DNA of 9,641 nt. Origin: an uncultured Pseudomonadota bacterium (lineage in GTDB: Bacteria > SAR324 > NAC60-12). Below are positions 1 to 6,091 of this stretch, piece after piece. The notes under the pieces are model-generated. The model was given only the letters and a program-made list of their open reading frames with translations, was not told where the DNA came from and did not search any database. Location: contig CAJXNF010000078.1 in assembly GCA_913056375.1 (NCBI GenBank), positions 1-9,641 on the forward strand, read 5' to 3'. Positions within the stretch are counted from its first letter, which is position 1; each line of letters begins with the position of its first letter. A program made the translations under genes and the position numbers.

Positions 1-225
1 AATGGAAGGATCAACCCATACAATGTTTTTATTTTTTAAGAGCTCAGAAAACTCTGGAATAAAGGCAGCGCAGATAATGAGGGTTTTTTCTGTTGGGCAA
101 TCTTTAATTTGGTTCTCCAGGGCTGCTGTTTCCCTGTTAATGCCTCGAGAAGAATAAAGCATTTTATTACCTTCAGGGTATTGAATATAATAATCACCAT
201 CTTCTTTAAATACAGGATATTCCAT
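1..225 (-). CDS. N-terminal part of an unrecognised protein, possibly DUF115/MptE-like; runs off left edge
   Basis: An open frame of 75 codons runs without a stop from an ATG at 225 to the first base of the window, so the gene is truncated by the window edge. The composition looks like real protein: an acidic/aromatic start (EDGDYYIQY), then KMLYSSRGINRE, then a hydrophobic strand LIICAAF around residues 49-55, then IVWVDPS near residues 68-74. A short 'LYS-R' segment, a helix, a beta strand and a second strand ending in D-P-S recall the N-terminal side of DUF115/motility-associated glycosyltransferase-like proteins, whose Rossmann core begins this way. That is a weak resemblance only. No good Shine-Dalgarno precedes the ATG. 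The frame stays open upstream to 324, so a TTG start at 276 is possible. It is divergent from the SDR operon. Confidence 0.55.
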   Translation of the reverse strand, partial: MEYPVFKEDGDYYIQYPEGNKMLYSSRGINRETAALENQIKDCPTEKTLIICAAFIPEFSELLKNKNIVWVDPSI

Positions 226-556
226 TGCATGGCACGGGGTGGTTAAGGCAAAGTGAGAAAACAGCGCGCGAGACAATCCGCAAAGCTCTTTAGAACAGAT
301 CCAACGACTTTTAGGTGAAGGACTTCAATTCAACTGCAACCAAGAATTGGATCTGAACTCATATCGCTTCAAACCCTGAAATTTTGAAGTTAGATCCCAA
401 TAAACTCTAGCCAGAACATCAATTGAGGGTATTTATTATTAACTGGTCAGCAGATCTCTGACATCTTTTTGAAAAGATACCGAGTTGAATCTAAAGCGGG
501 CTTTGTGGATAGGCTCTTAATTTACTTCTCAAACATAGTAATTAACAGGAAAAACC
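226..556. other. Divergent intergenic control region
   Basis: This stretch separates the leftward partial gene from the rightward SDR operon. I see no convincing coding frame apart from the possible N-terminal extension of the left gene up to 324. The part nearest the SDR operon (446-504) carries three inverted repeats, listed separately. No strong sigma-70 promoter stands out. TTGAAA at 469-474 and TTGAAT at 485-490 could be -35 elements, but the matching -10 positions are poor. Confidence 0.5.
446..504. promoter_or_regulatory. Cluster of three inverted repeats upstream of the SDR operon (candidate operators)
   Basis: Three dyads lie close together: GTCAG-N7-CTGAC at 446-462, a perfect ATCTTTT-TG-AAAAGAT at 463-478, and AAAGC-GG-GCTTT at 493-504. 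The first two abut. All lie 53-111 bases ahead of the ATG at 557, where a regulator would act on the SDR/oxygenase operon. The two-base centres of the second and third argue for protein-binding DNA sites rather than RNA hairpins. No regulator gene is adjacent, so the binding protein is unknown. Short dyads also occur by chance, hence the modest confidence. Confidence 0.35.
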
Positions 557-1330
557 ATGTCTGGCAGAATCGAAGGAAAGATTGCACTCGTTGTGGGGGC
601 GGCGCAAGGTATTGGTGAAGCAATCGCCACACGTTTTGTGGAAGAGGGAGCAAAAATTGTGATTGCAGATGTTTTGGATGAGGCTGGCCAAGCTACAGCC
701 AAACGTCTCGGGGGCACCTATGTCCGCACGGACATCTCAGATTTTGAAGCAGCTAAAGAAGCAGTTTCAGTTGCTGTCCAAAATTATGGGACTCTAGATA
801 TTATTGTACAGAACGCGGGAATTTACCCTTGGACCTTGATCGAAAACACCCCACCAGAAGAGTGGGACCAAGTTTGTGCAGTTAATTTGAAAGGTACTTT
901 TCTGGCAGCTCGAGCAGCCCTTCCAGTGATGAAAAAAAATCGATCTGGCCGAATGATTTTCACTTCTTCAATCACAGGTCCCTACGTAACGAGTCCCGGT
1001 CACGGACACTACTCTGCGACAAAGGCAGGTATAAACGGCTTCATTAAGGCTGCAGCCCTTGAATTTTCTGGCTACGGTATCACAGTCAATGGAGTTGAAC
1101 CCGGAAACATTCTGACAGATGGAATGAAGGCTCACCGATCTCAGGACTTCATCAAATCGATGGAAGATGCCATTCCCCTTGGCCGGCTCGGCACTCCACT
1201 CGACGTAGCAAACGCATTTTTATTTCTTGCTTCTGATGAGGCCGCCTATATCACAGGTACAACCATCGTGGTTGACGGTGGACAACTACTGCCAGAGGGA
1301 AATGATTTCCGGATCAATCCAGACCAGTAA
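557..1330 (+). CDS. SDR family NAD(P)-dependent oxidoreductase (UcpA/FabG-like)
   Basis: A classical short-chain dehydrogenase of 257 residues, the usual length. The Rossmann glycine motif is GAAQGIG (14-20). An Asp at 38, at the end of the second strand (VIADV), favours NAD over NADP. The NNAG motif reads QNAG (85-88). The catalytic tetrad is complete: Asn110 (AVNLKG), Ser138 (TSSITG), Tyr152 and Lys156 (YSATK). The C-terminal part shows the usual PGNILT and ITGTTIVVDGG. The ending DGGQLLPEG resembles E. coli UcpA-type SDRs, a group without a settled substrate. The start is supported by AGGA six bases ahead of the ATG. It is the first gene of a three-gene run, with 45 bases to the next SDR and a dioxygenase after that. 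It presumably reduces a ketone or oxidises a secondary alcohol in the cytosol; the substrate cannot be read from sequence. Confidence 0.93.
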   Translation: MSGRIEGKIALVVGAAQGIGEAIATRFVEEGAKIVIADVLDEAGQATAKRLGGTYVRTDISDFEAAKEAVSVAVQNYGTLDIIVQNAGIYPWTLIENTPPEEWDQVCAVNLKGTFLAARAALPVMKKNRSGRMIFTSSITGPYVTSPGHGHYSATKAGINGFIKAAALEFSGYGITVNGVEPGNILTDGMKAHRSQDFIKSMEDAIPLGRLGTPLDVANAFLFLASDEAAYITGTTIVVDGGQLLPEGNDFRINPDQ

Positions 1331-1375
1331 GATTTAAAGAACAACATCAATGACAAAATCATATTCGGATAAGTT

Positions 1376-2245
1376 ATGAGTCGCTTCGAAGGTCAGGTTG
1401 TTATTGTTACAGGAGGCGCCTTAGGAATTGGAGGCGCTACTGCTCGAAAATTTGCGAAAGAAGGAGCTAAAGTCCTCATCGCAGATTTCAATGAGCAGGC
1501 CGCTACCAAGAATGTCGAATTGATTCTCAGTCAAGGGGGCATCGCAGCATTCAGTCATACTGATGTTTCCAAGAGTGAAGATGTCGAGAGAATGGTTCAG
1601 GAAGCCATTCGACAATTTGGTGGTGTGGATGTTCTCGTACAGAACGCTTTCAGTGTGATAGCCGGAGAAAATCATATTCATGGAAGTGCTGTGTCCGTCA
1701 AAGAGGAAAGCTGGGACTATGGAATGGATGTGATGCTCAAGGCTCTCTTCCTTGGTGCCAAGCATTGTATCCCCCACATGCAACACAAGCAGTTTGGAAA
1801 CATCGTCAACATCGCCTCAGTCCACAGCTTTCTTCAAGAACCCAAAATGCTCGTTTATGAAACCGCAAAAGCTGCAGTAGTTGGCTTGACACGGCAAATG
1901 GCTGTTGACTTTGGCCCTGACAATATTCGTGTAAACGCGATTGCGCCGGGACACATCGTCACCGAAGGTATACAAAAGGTCTGGGAGCAAAACCCCACGG
2001 GTCTGCAGTTTCTTGAAAATCAGTACCCCTTGCGCAAGACAGGGGTACCTGATAACATCGCAGACGGAATCGCTTTTCTCTGCTCTGATCAGGCTTCCTT
2101 CATCACTGGACATACACTGGTGATTGACGGTGGGCTCTCAATTCAACTTCAGGAAAAATTTGGTATCCGGCAGGCCGTTTTTGCTCGCAATCAGCCCAAT
2201 GTCCAAATTCCAGACGCTGACTACCAGAAGGAAAAGAACAAATGA
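1376..2245 (+). CDS. SDR family oxidoreductase with long C-terminal tail and no catalytic Asn
   Basis: A second short-chain dehydrogenase, 289 residues, only distantly similar to its neighbour. The cofactor motif is TGGALGIG (12-19), and Asp37 (LIADF) suggests NAD. Ser148 (NIASVHS), Tyr161 and Lys165 (YETAK) form the catalytic core, and ITGHTLVIDGG (243-253) closes the fold. Two departures from the family are visible. The NNAG motif is QNAF (89-92). The helix-4 asparagine, normally in 'xNLKG', is replaced: the segment reads DVMLKALFLG, with Met120 at the expected position. A tail of some 36 residues follows the DGG strand, about 30 more than usual, and may shape the active site or oligomer. 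The initiation region is weak (only GGAT/AAG-like bases before the ATG). It lies between the first SDR and the dioxygenase gene with gaps of 45 and 42 bases, so co-transcription is likely. Confidence 0.92.
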   Translation: MSRFEGQVVIVTGGALGIGGATARKFAKEGAKVLIADFNEQAATKNVELILSQGGIAAFSHTDVSKSEDVERMVQEAIRQFGGVDVLVQNAFSVIAGENHIHGSAVSVKEESWDYGMDVMLKALFLGAKHCIPHMQHKQFGNIVNIASVHSFLQEPKMLVYETAKAAVVGLTRQMAVDFGPDNIRVNAIAPGHIVTEGIQKVWEQNPTGLQFLENQYPLRKTGVPDNIADGIAFLCSDQASFITGHTLVIDGGLSIQLQEKFGIRQAVFARNQPNVQIPDADYQKEKNK

Positions 2246-2287
2246 AATACTCGCTTCGGTTCTCCAACCTGATTACTGGACCCTGAG

Positions 2288-3142
2288 ATGACTGCCTTGC
2301 CTCAACTCCAAGCGGATGGATATTGCGTCATTGAGCAAGTTCTGGATCAAACTGACATGGATTGGCTTCGAAGTCTATGTGGACAAGCTTTGAGCAATGT
2401 TTCTGCTGAACATCGAGAAAGAAATCGTTCCCAAGGGAGTTTGGTTTTGATTGCCGACTACCCTGAGTTTGGCAGATTACTTGGTCACCCAGTTCTTTCT
2501 AAAATCTTCGATGAGTTGGAATTTCGCGATCCAAAATTCAGTTCAGGTTACATCATCAGCAAGCCTCCACAGAGCCCAGCCTTATTCTGGCACCAAGATT
2601 GGTGGGGTTGGAACGAACCATCATCCTTCACAGATCAAATGGCTCAGGTTTTTGTGATGATTTATCTTCAGGACACCCAACCACAGAATGGCTGCCTACG
2701 TGTGATTCCAGGTTCTCACAGAAAATTGCACGAGTTGCATTATGTCAATGCACATACAGAATCTCTGTCTCGTGTAGAGAATCCCAATGATAGATTGTTC
2801 GAATCACTTCCCGACCAAGTTGCCGTCCCAATAAATTCCGGGGATGTGATCGTTGGGGATGCACGGCTGATTCATGGCGCATTTCCAAACGAGCAATCTG
2901 AGGATAGGACACTCATTACTCTCTGGTTTCATCCCAATTACAATTCTCTGACACCTGCACTCCAATCGCGCATTTCAGAGATTTTTTTGAGAACTGGGGT
3001 TGATACGGACCCTGATGCGCCTGAAAAAAAGACGCCTTTAGATTGGCCTGATGAAAATCGCGTAGGATGTGATTTTTATTTTCCTAAGAAGTTGGCAGGA
3101 ATTGACCCGAATCCTTGGTGTCGAATTCCCGAAAGGCAGTGA
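2288..3142 (+). CDS. Phytanoyl-CoA dioxygenase family (PhyH) Fe(II)/2-oxoglutarate oxygenase
   Basis: A 284-residue protein with the PhyH signature. It opens with the typical 'DGYCVIEQVLD' N-terminus (10-20). The iron ligands are His102 and Asp104 in FWHQDWWGW and a distal His196 in RLIHGAFPN. Arg207 in SEDRT is placed to bind the 2-oxoglutarate carboxylate. GCLRVIPGSH (135-144) is the conserved strand-turn of the family. It therefore probably hydroxylates an organic substrate using O2 and 2-oxoglutarate, giving succinate and CO2. In bacteria most members do not act on phytanoyl-CoA, and substrates are very varied. It is the last gene of the SDR-SDR-PhyH run, suggesting that its product or substrate is handled by the dehydrogenases. 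The ATG lacks a strong ribosome site, but residues just after it already match the family. Confidence 0.92.
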   Translation: MTALPQLQADGYCVIEQVLDQTDMDWLRSLCGQALSNVSAEHRERNRSQGSLVLIADYPEFGRLLGHPVLSKIFDELEFRDPKFSSGYIISKPPQSPALFWHQDWWGWNEPSSFTDQMAQVFVMIYLQDTQPQNGCLRVIPGSHRKLHELHYVNAHTESLSRVENPNDRLFESLPDQVAVPINSGDVIVGDARLIHGAFPNEQSEDRTLITLWFHPNYNSLTPALQSRISEIFLRTGVDTDPDAPEKKTPLDWPDENRVGCDFYFPKKLAGIDPNPWCRIPERQ

Positions 3143-3172
3143 GAGGGGAGGGTGAACCTAAATTTGTGGGGC

Positions 3173-3478
3173 TTATAACTCGCGAAGGCTAAACATCAAC
3201 GGATAGCCCTCCTGCTGTGCCATTTCATGAACCTTATCCACCTTGGTCTCAGCTTCTTGCAGACTATAACTTCCAACAACAGCAACTCCGTGTTGATGTG
3301 CCTGCCACATGATTTGAACTGCCATCTCCTGACCCTTGTGAAACACGACTTCCAGCACATGCACGACAAACTCGCGTGGAGTGAAATCATCATTGTGCAG
3401 TAAGACCTGGTACTGCTTCGGATGCTTTAGTTGAGTTTTTGTCTGCGTTTTCGGTTTGGCAGTTGTTTGATCAGCCAT
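3173..3478 (-). CDS. clpS: ATP-dependent Clp protease adaptor ClpS
   Basis: A 101-residue ClpS. A flexible, basic, Thr/Gln/Lys-rich N-terminal arm (about 1-20), which in the family enters ClpA, precedes the folded core. The core has LLHNDDFTPREFVVHVL (26-42), AHQHGVAVVG (60-69), AETKV (76-80) and a C-terminal GYPLMFSL. Asn29, Asp30 and His61 correspond to the residues that bind the free alpha-amino group of N-degron substrates in E. coli ClpS (Asn34, Asp35, His66). The hydrophobic gatekeeper of the E. coli pocket (Met40) is Arg35 here, as in TPREF-type ClpS proteins of some other lineages, which may alter N-terminal residue preference. The start is supported by GGAGA just ahead of the ATG. 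It stands alone, convergent with the PhyH gene; clpA is not next to it. Confidence 0.95.
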   Translation of the reverse strand: MADQTTAKPKTQTKTQLKHPKQYQVLLHNDDFTPREFVVHVLEVVFHKGQEMAVQIMWQAHQHGVAVVGSYSLQEAETKVDKVHEMAQQEGYPLMFSLREL

Positions 3479-3523
3479 CGTTCTCCATCTGTTTTCAGAA
3501 AAGAAGTCCTTTCAACTGCCGAT

Positions 3524-3552
3524 ATCCTACGCCTCTCACCACACGCTGTAAA
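3524..3552 (-). promoter_or_regulatory. Sigma-70-type promoter for clpS
   Basis: Read on the minus strand, TTTACA (3552-3547) and TAGGAT (3529-3524) are separated by exactly 17 bases, matching the -35 consensus at five and the -10 consensus at four of six positions. Transcription would start near 3517, leaving a leader of about 40 bases before the clpS ATG, including its GGAGA ribosome site. This is the best promoter match I found in the window. Confidence 0.5.
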
Positions 3553-3869
3553 CTATTTCTCTGTTTGCTAACTACTGGCTACTTGCGATTACCAAATCGC
3601 TTTCCCGTTTTTTCAATTTCAGAGGAATACCCCCAGAAATGTTTAATAATGTCTCCATAGTTGATTTTTGAATTCGCTTCTCTAGGATAAAATTCATCTG
3701 TTATTTTATTTTTTAAGTTATTGAATTTTTTGAATCTGTTATTCATGAAAGCAAATTCTTTGAACATGAGAAGATCTATCCTTTCATTTATTGATCAATT
3801 TGTTTAGTATCCAGCCAGTTAATTCACTAAAGTAAATTTCTAAATCAACTTAGAGTGTGCTGAATTCTC
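3553..3869. other. AT-rich non-coding spacer between clpS and the HAD gene
   Basis: About 320 bases without a convincing gene. By hand count, 3661-3840 is about 25% G+C, well below the roughly 45% of a sampled coding stretch. A minus-strand frame of 62 codons (3767-3579) gives protein-like text near its end (DEFYPREANSK, GDIIKHFWGY), but it has no ribosome site and matches nothing I know. It may be a gene remnant or chance. The segment should also contain the promoter of the HAD-DUF1479 pair; TAGTAT at 3805-3810 could be a -10, but no good -35 accompanies it. Confidence 0.4.
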
Positions 3870-4514
3870 ATGAAACCAATCATTGTCTTTGATCTTGGTG
3901 GAGTTTTGATTGACTGGAACCCGCGCTATCTTTACAGGAAGTTTTTCACTGATGAACCTCATATGGAGTTCTTTCTGCGTGAGGTGGTTTCCAACAGGTG
4001 GAATCTCCAGATGGATGCAGGGAAATCCCAACAGGAGTCCGTGGAAGAACTATCAAGAGCATGCCCTCAATATCGCGATGCGATTATTGCCTGGATGAGA
4101 CGTTGGGATGAGATGCTTGGTGATTCTATTGAGACAATGCCAGAAGTTTTACAGTATTTTTCCAGAACAGGTTACGAACTCCACGCAATCACTAATTGGT
4201 CCGCAGAAACTTTTCACTTTGCCGAGAAGAAATACGATTTCCTGCAGCTCTTCAGGACGATCACTGTTTCGGGACGAGAGAAAGTAGCCAAACCTAACCC
4301 TGTCATTTTTGAAATATTTCTGGAACGAAACCGACTCAAAGCTAGTAATTGCATTTTCATCGATGATGCCTCCAGAAATATCGAATCTGCCTACTCAATG
4401 GGTTTCGAGACTGTTCATTTTACTGACCCTTCAACCTGCATACGAGAACTTGCAGAGAAGATTGGTGACCAAGGCTTACTGCAATTTATCGAGGAAGAAG
4501 TCAATGTCCCCTGA
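3870..4514 (+). CDS. HAD family hydrolase (YihX-like phosphatase type)
   Basis: A 214-residue haloacid-dehalogenase superfamily protein. Motif I is VFDLGGVLID with the nucleophile at Asp8. The usual second Asp (DxD) is Gly10, as in YihX-type members, which read DLGN there. Motif II is AITNW with Thr108. Motif III is Lys141 in AKPNP. Motif IV is FIDDAS with Asp165 and Asp166. The helical segment between motifs I and II (about 16-95) is the small alpha-helical cap of subclass I. It probably hydrolyses a small phosphorylated metabolite such as a sugar phosphate; 2-haloacid dehalogenation is less likely. No Shine-Dalgarno is obvious, but the start is fixed by motif I lying at the N-terminus. Its last codons overlap the start of the DUF1479 gene by 11 bases, implying coupled translation. 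Confidence 0.92.
   Translation: MKPIIVFDLGGVLIDWNPRYLYRKFFTDEPHMEFFLREVVSNRWNLQMDAGKSQQESVEELSRACPQYRDAIIAWMRRWDEMLGDSIETMPEVLQYFSRTGYELHAITNWSAETFHFAEKKYDFLQLFRTITVSGREKVAKPNPVIFEIFLERNRLKASNCIFIDDASRNIESAYSMGFETVHFTDPSTCIRELAEKIGDQGLLQFIEEEVNVP
4491..4503 (+). promoter_or_regulatory. Ribosome binding site of the DUF1479 gene inside the HAD gene
   Basis: GAGGAAGAAG at 4491-4500 lies just ahead of the ATG at 4504, within the last codons of the HAD gene. It decides the start of the downstream gene: the reading frame stays open back to 4309, but the upstream part is an out-of-frame reading of the HAD gene. Confidence 0.75.
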
Positions 4515-5745
4515 TCCGAAAATTCTGAGTCAGCAAATTCAGCAACAAAAACAAAAATTACGAAAAGCTGCTGACTTGGATAGTTCTTTCATTGAATTAA
4601 GCAGGTCTCTTAGAGAGGAAGTTGAGGAGATTATTGCTTTGGCAGCCAATGGATCTGAGGTTATTCCAGAAATAAGTTTCACTGATATCCAAAACGGAGC
4701 AGTGAGTTCGGATTTGACGCAACTCGTTAAGAAGAGAGGCTGTGCAGTCATCCGACAAGTTTTTTCGTCAGAACGAGTCAGCGATTGGAATGAACAGATC
4801 GTCGAGTACATCGAATCCAATCAGTACTATGACAAGGAAATTGAAAAACGTGGTCTGGATCAATACTTCAGCCAACTAGCTTCCGGTCGACCACAAATTT
4901 TCGGTTTGTATTGGTCCAAACCTCAGATCGAAGCACGCCAATCTGAAGAACTAGCAGCGGCACGAAGATGGTTGAATCGGCTCTGGGATCATAATCAGTC
5001 TGGCAAACCAGTCTTCAATCCAGATCAAGAATGCTCCTATGCGGATCGATTGCGGCGGCGCCAGCCCGGAGATAGTACCCTTGGCCTTTCGCCACATGTT
5101 GACGGTGGCTCAGTTGAGCGCTGGTTGGATGAGGGCTTCCACAATGTTTATCGACATGTCTACTCTGGGGAATGGCAAAAGTACGATCCCTTTGCAGCAG
5201 CTCATCGTACCGAGACAAAAGAGATCCCTTCTCCTGCTGTCTGCCAGATGTTCCGAACCTTTCAAGGATGGACTGCCTTAACATCACAAGGGCCTGGTGA
5301 AGGTACGCTTCAACTCATTCCAATTGCCAGAGGAATGGCCTGGATCCTTCTCAGGGCATTGCAGAATGATGTTGCCGCAGACGATCTTTGTGGAGCAAAA
5401 GCTGGAAGAGCCCTCTCCATTCTGCCTGACTACCACCAACTACTACTAAAAGCTTTGGTTCCCATTCCAAAGGTTCAACCTGGTGATACTGTGTGGTGGC
5501 ATCCAGACGTCATTCATGCTGTAGAAGATCATCATCAAGGAAATGACTACAGCAATGTCATGTACATTGGTGCTGCTCCTGATTGCGAAAAGAATCAGAT
5601 TTTCCTCCCCAAGCAAGCCGACGCCTTTCTACAAGGACGATCCTGTCCTGACTTTGCTCCAGAAGACTATGAAGTCGATTTTGTCGGAAGAGCTCAATTG
5701 AGTAATTTAACTGAACTCGGTCGTCAGCAAATGGGACTATCCTAG
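4504..5745 (+). CDS. DUF1479 (YbiU-type) protein, putative Fe(II)/2-oxoglutarate-dependent oxygenase
   Basis: A 413-residue protein, close to the roughly 420 of E. coli YbiU and its fungal relatives. I chose the ATG at 4504 because of the strong ribosome site before it; a longer in-frame start at 4309 would overlap most of the HAD C-terminal half. The N-terminal third is helical and charged. RGCAVIRQVFS (78-88) is the entry to the jelly-roll. LSPHVDGGSVERW (195-207) has the metal-binding HxD (His198, Asp200). GEGTLQLIP (265-273) is the equivalent of the PhyH 'GxLxxxPGSH' strand. VQPGDTVWWHPDVIHAVE (324-341) supplies the distal His338. These fit a double-stranded beta-helix oxygenase, but the family has no established reaction. 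It overlaps the HAD gene by 11 bases, and its partner in metabolism is unknown. Confidence 0.9.
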   Translation: MSPDPKILSQQIQQQKQKLRKAADLDSSFIELSRSLREEVEEIIALAANGSEVIPEISFTDIQNGAVSSDLTQLVKKRGCAVIRQVFSSERVSDWNEQIVEYIESNQYYDKEIEKRGLDQYFSQLASGRPQIFGLYWSKPQIEARQSEELAAARRWLNRLWDHNQSGKPVFNPDQECSYADRLRRRQPGDSTLGLSPHVDGGSVERWLDEGFHNVYRHVYSGEWQKYDPFAAAHRTETKEIPSPAVCQMFRTFQGWTALTSQGPGEGTLQLIPIARGMAWILLRALQNDVAADDLCGAKAGRALSILPDYHQLLLKALVPIPKVQPGDTVWWHPDVIHAVEDHHQGNDYSNVMYIGAAPDCEKNQIFLPKQADAFLQGRSCPDFAPEDYEVDFVGRAQLSNLTELGRQQMGLS

Positions 5746-5776
5746 TGTAAGCAAACCCATCCCAATCCATATAGAT

Positions 5777-5800
5777 AGCAGACCAGTTTTTAGGTCTGCT
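5777..5800 (+). terminator. Hairpin after the DUF1479 gene, possible terminator without a U tract
   Basis: AGCAGACC (5777-5784) pairs perfectly with GGTCTGCT (5793-5800), giving an eight-base stem and an eight-base T-rich loop, 31 bases after the stop codon. What follows is CCCCTCTC rather than a run of T, so it is not a classical intrinsic terminator. It could mark the 3' end of the HAD-DUF1479 transcript or protect it from exonucleases. Confidence 0.4.
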
Positions 5801-5987
5801 CCCCTCTCGTGATTTAAGCATTACACTTGCTGAAAAGTATCTCTCGAAGCTCCGCTCAATCAAAATCTACATCGAATCAAGGATTGCTTCCCTAATTTTC
5901 CCCTTCCAACTTCTCCATCGTGTGAAAAACCATTTTGAATAAAGCTGGTAACCAAGTTAGTTATCAAAACAGTTTCTTAAATTGCAG

Positions 5988-6024
5988 TTGTCAGTTTTTC
6001 ATCAATAGAAAAATTATTTGACAA
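5988..6024 (+). promoter_or_regulatory. Candidate promoter -35 box with overlapping dyad, ahead of the GlpD-like gene
   Basis: TTGACA at 6018-6023 is a perfect -35 hexamer, but the -10 position 17 bases on (CATCGT) is weak, as expected of a regulated promoter. The same element forms the right arm of an imperfect inverted repeat: TTGTCA (5988-5993) with TGACAA (6019-6024), and inside them TTTTTC (5995-6000) with GAAAAA (6008-6013), the spacing differing between arms. Its position suggests an operator for the SorC-type regulator encoded two genes on (inference). Confidence 0.35.
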
Positions 6025-6091
6025 AAGTAACCGATAATAGCATCGTAACCCCAATCCTCTGTTGAAGAGGCGAATTTTTTGAGGACGGGAT

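Larger units (their letters stand above)
5746..6091. other. Intergenic region ahead of the GlpD-like gene
   Basis: Holds a hairpin just after the DUF1479 stop, then about 180 bases in which I see nothing definite, then an imperfect dyad and a consensus -35 element ahead of the dehydrogenase gene. A further short dyad CCTCT-GTTGA-AGAGG (6056-6070) sits in the leader. No gene of believable length is present on either strand. Confidence 0.5.

Noticed and set aside
36..230. Minus-strand frame of 64 codons starting at ATG 230
   Set aside because: It overlaps the open frame from ATG 225 in another phase. That one has more natural protein composition and runs through the window edge, whereas this one stops at 36.
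1421..2123. Several 60-121-codon frames inside the second SDR gene
   Set aside because: They are shadows in other phases of a gene with intact catalytic motifs and have no recognisable content of their own.
3579..3767. 62-codon minus-strand frame as a real gene
   Set aside because: It has no ribosome site and no recognisable domain, and lies in a very AT-rich stretch. Kept only as a possible relic.
4309..4503. N-terminal extension of the DUF1479 gene from an in-frame ATG at 4309
   Set aside because: The extension reads the HAD gene out of frame and lacks family sequence. The ATG at 4504 has a strong ribosome site and gives the normal family length.
6056..6070. CCTCT-GTTGA-AGAGG in the leader of the GlpD-like gene as a riboswitch or attenuator
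   Set aside because: A five-base stem alone is too short, and no known riboswitch core or competing structure could be seen around it.
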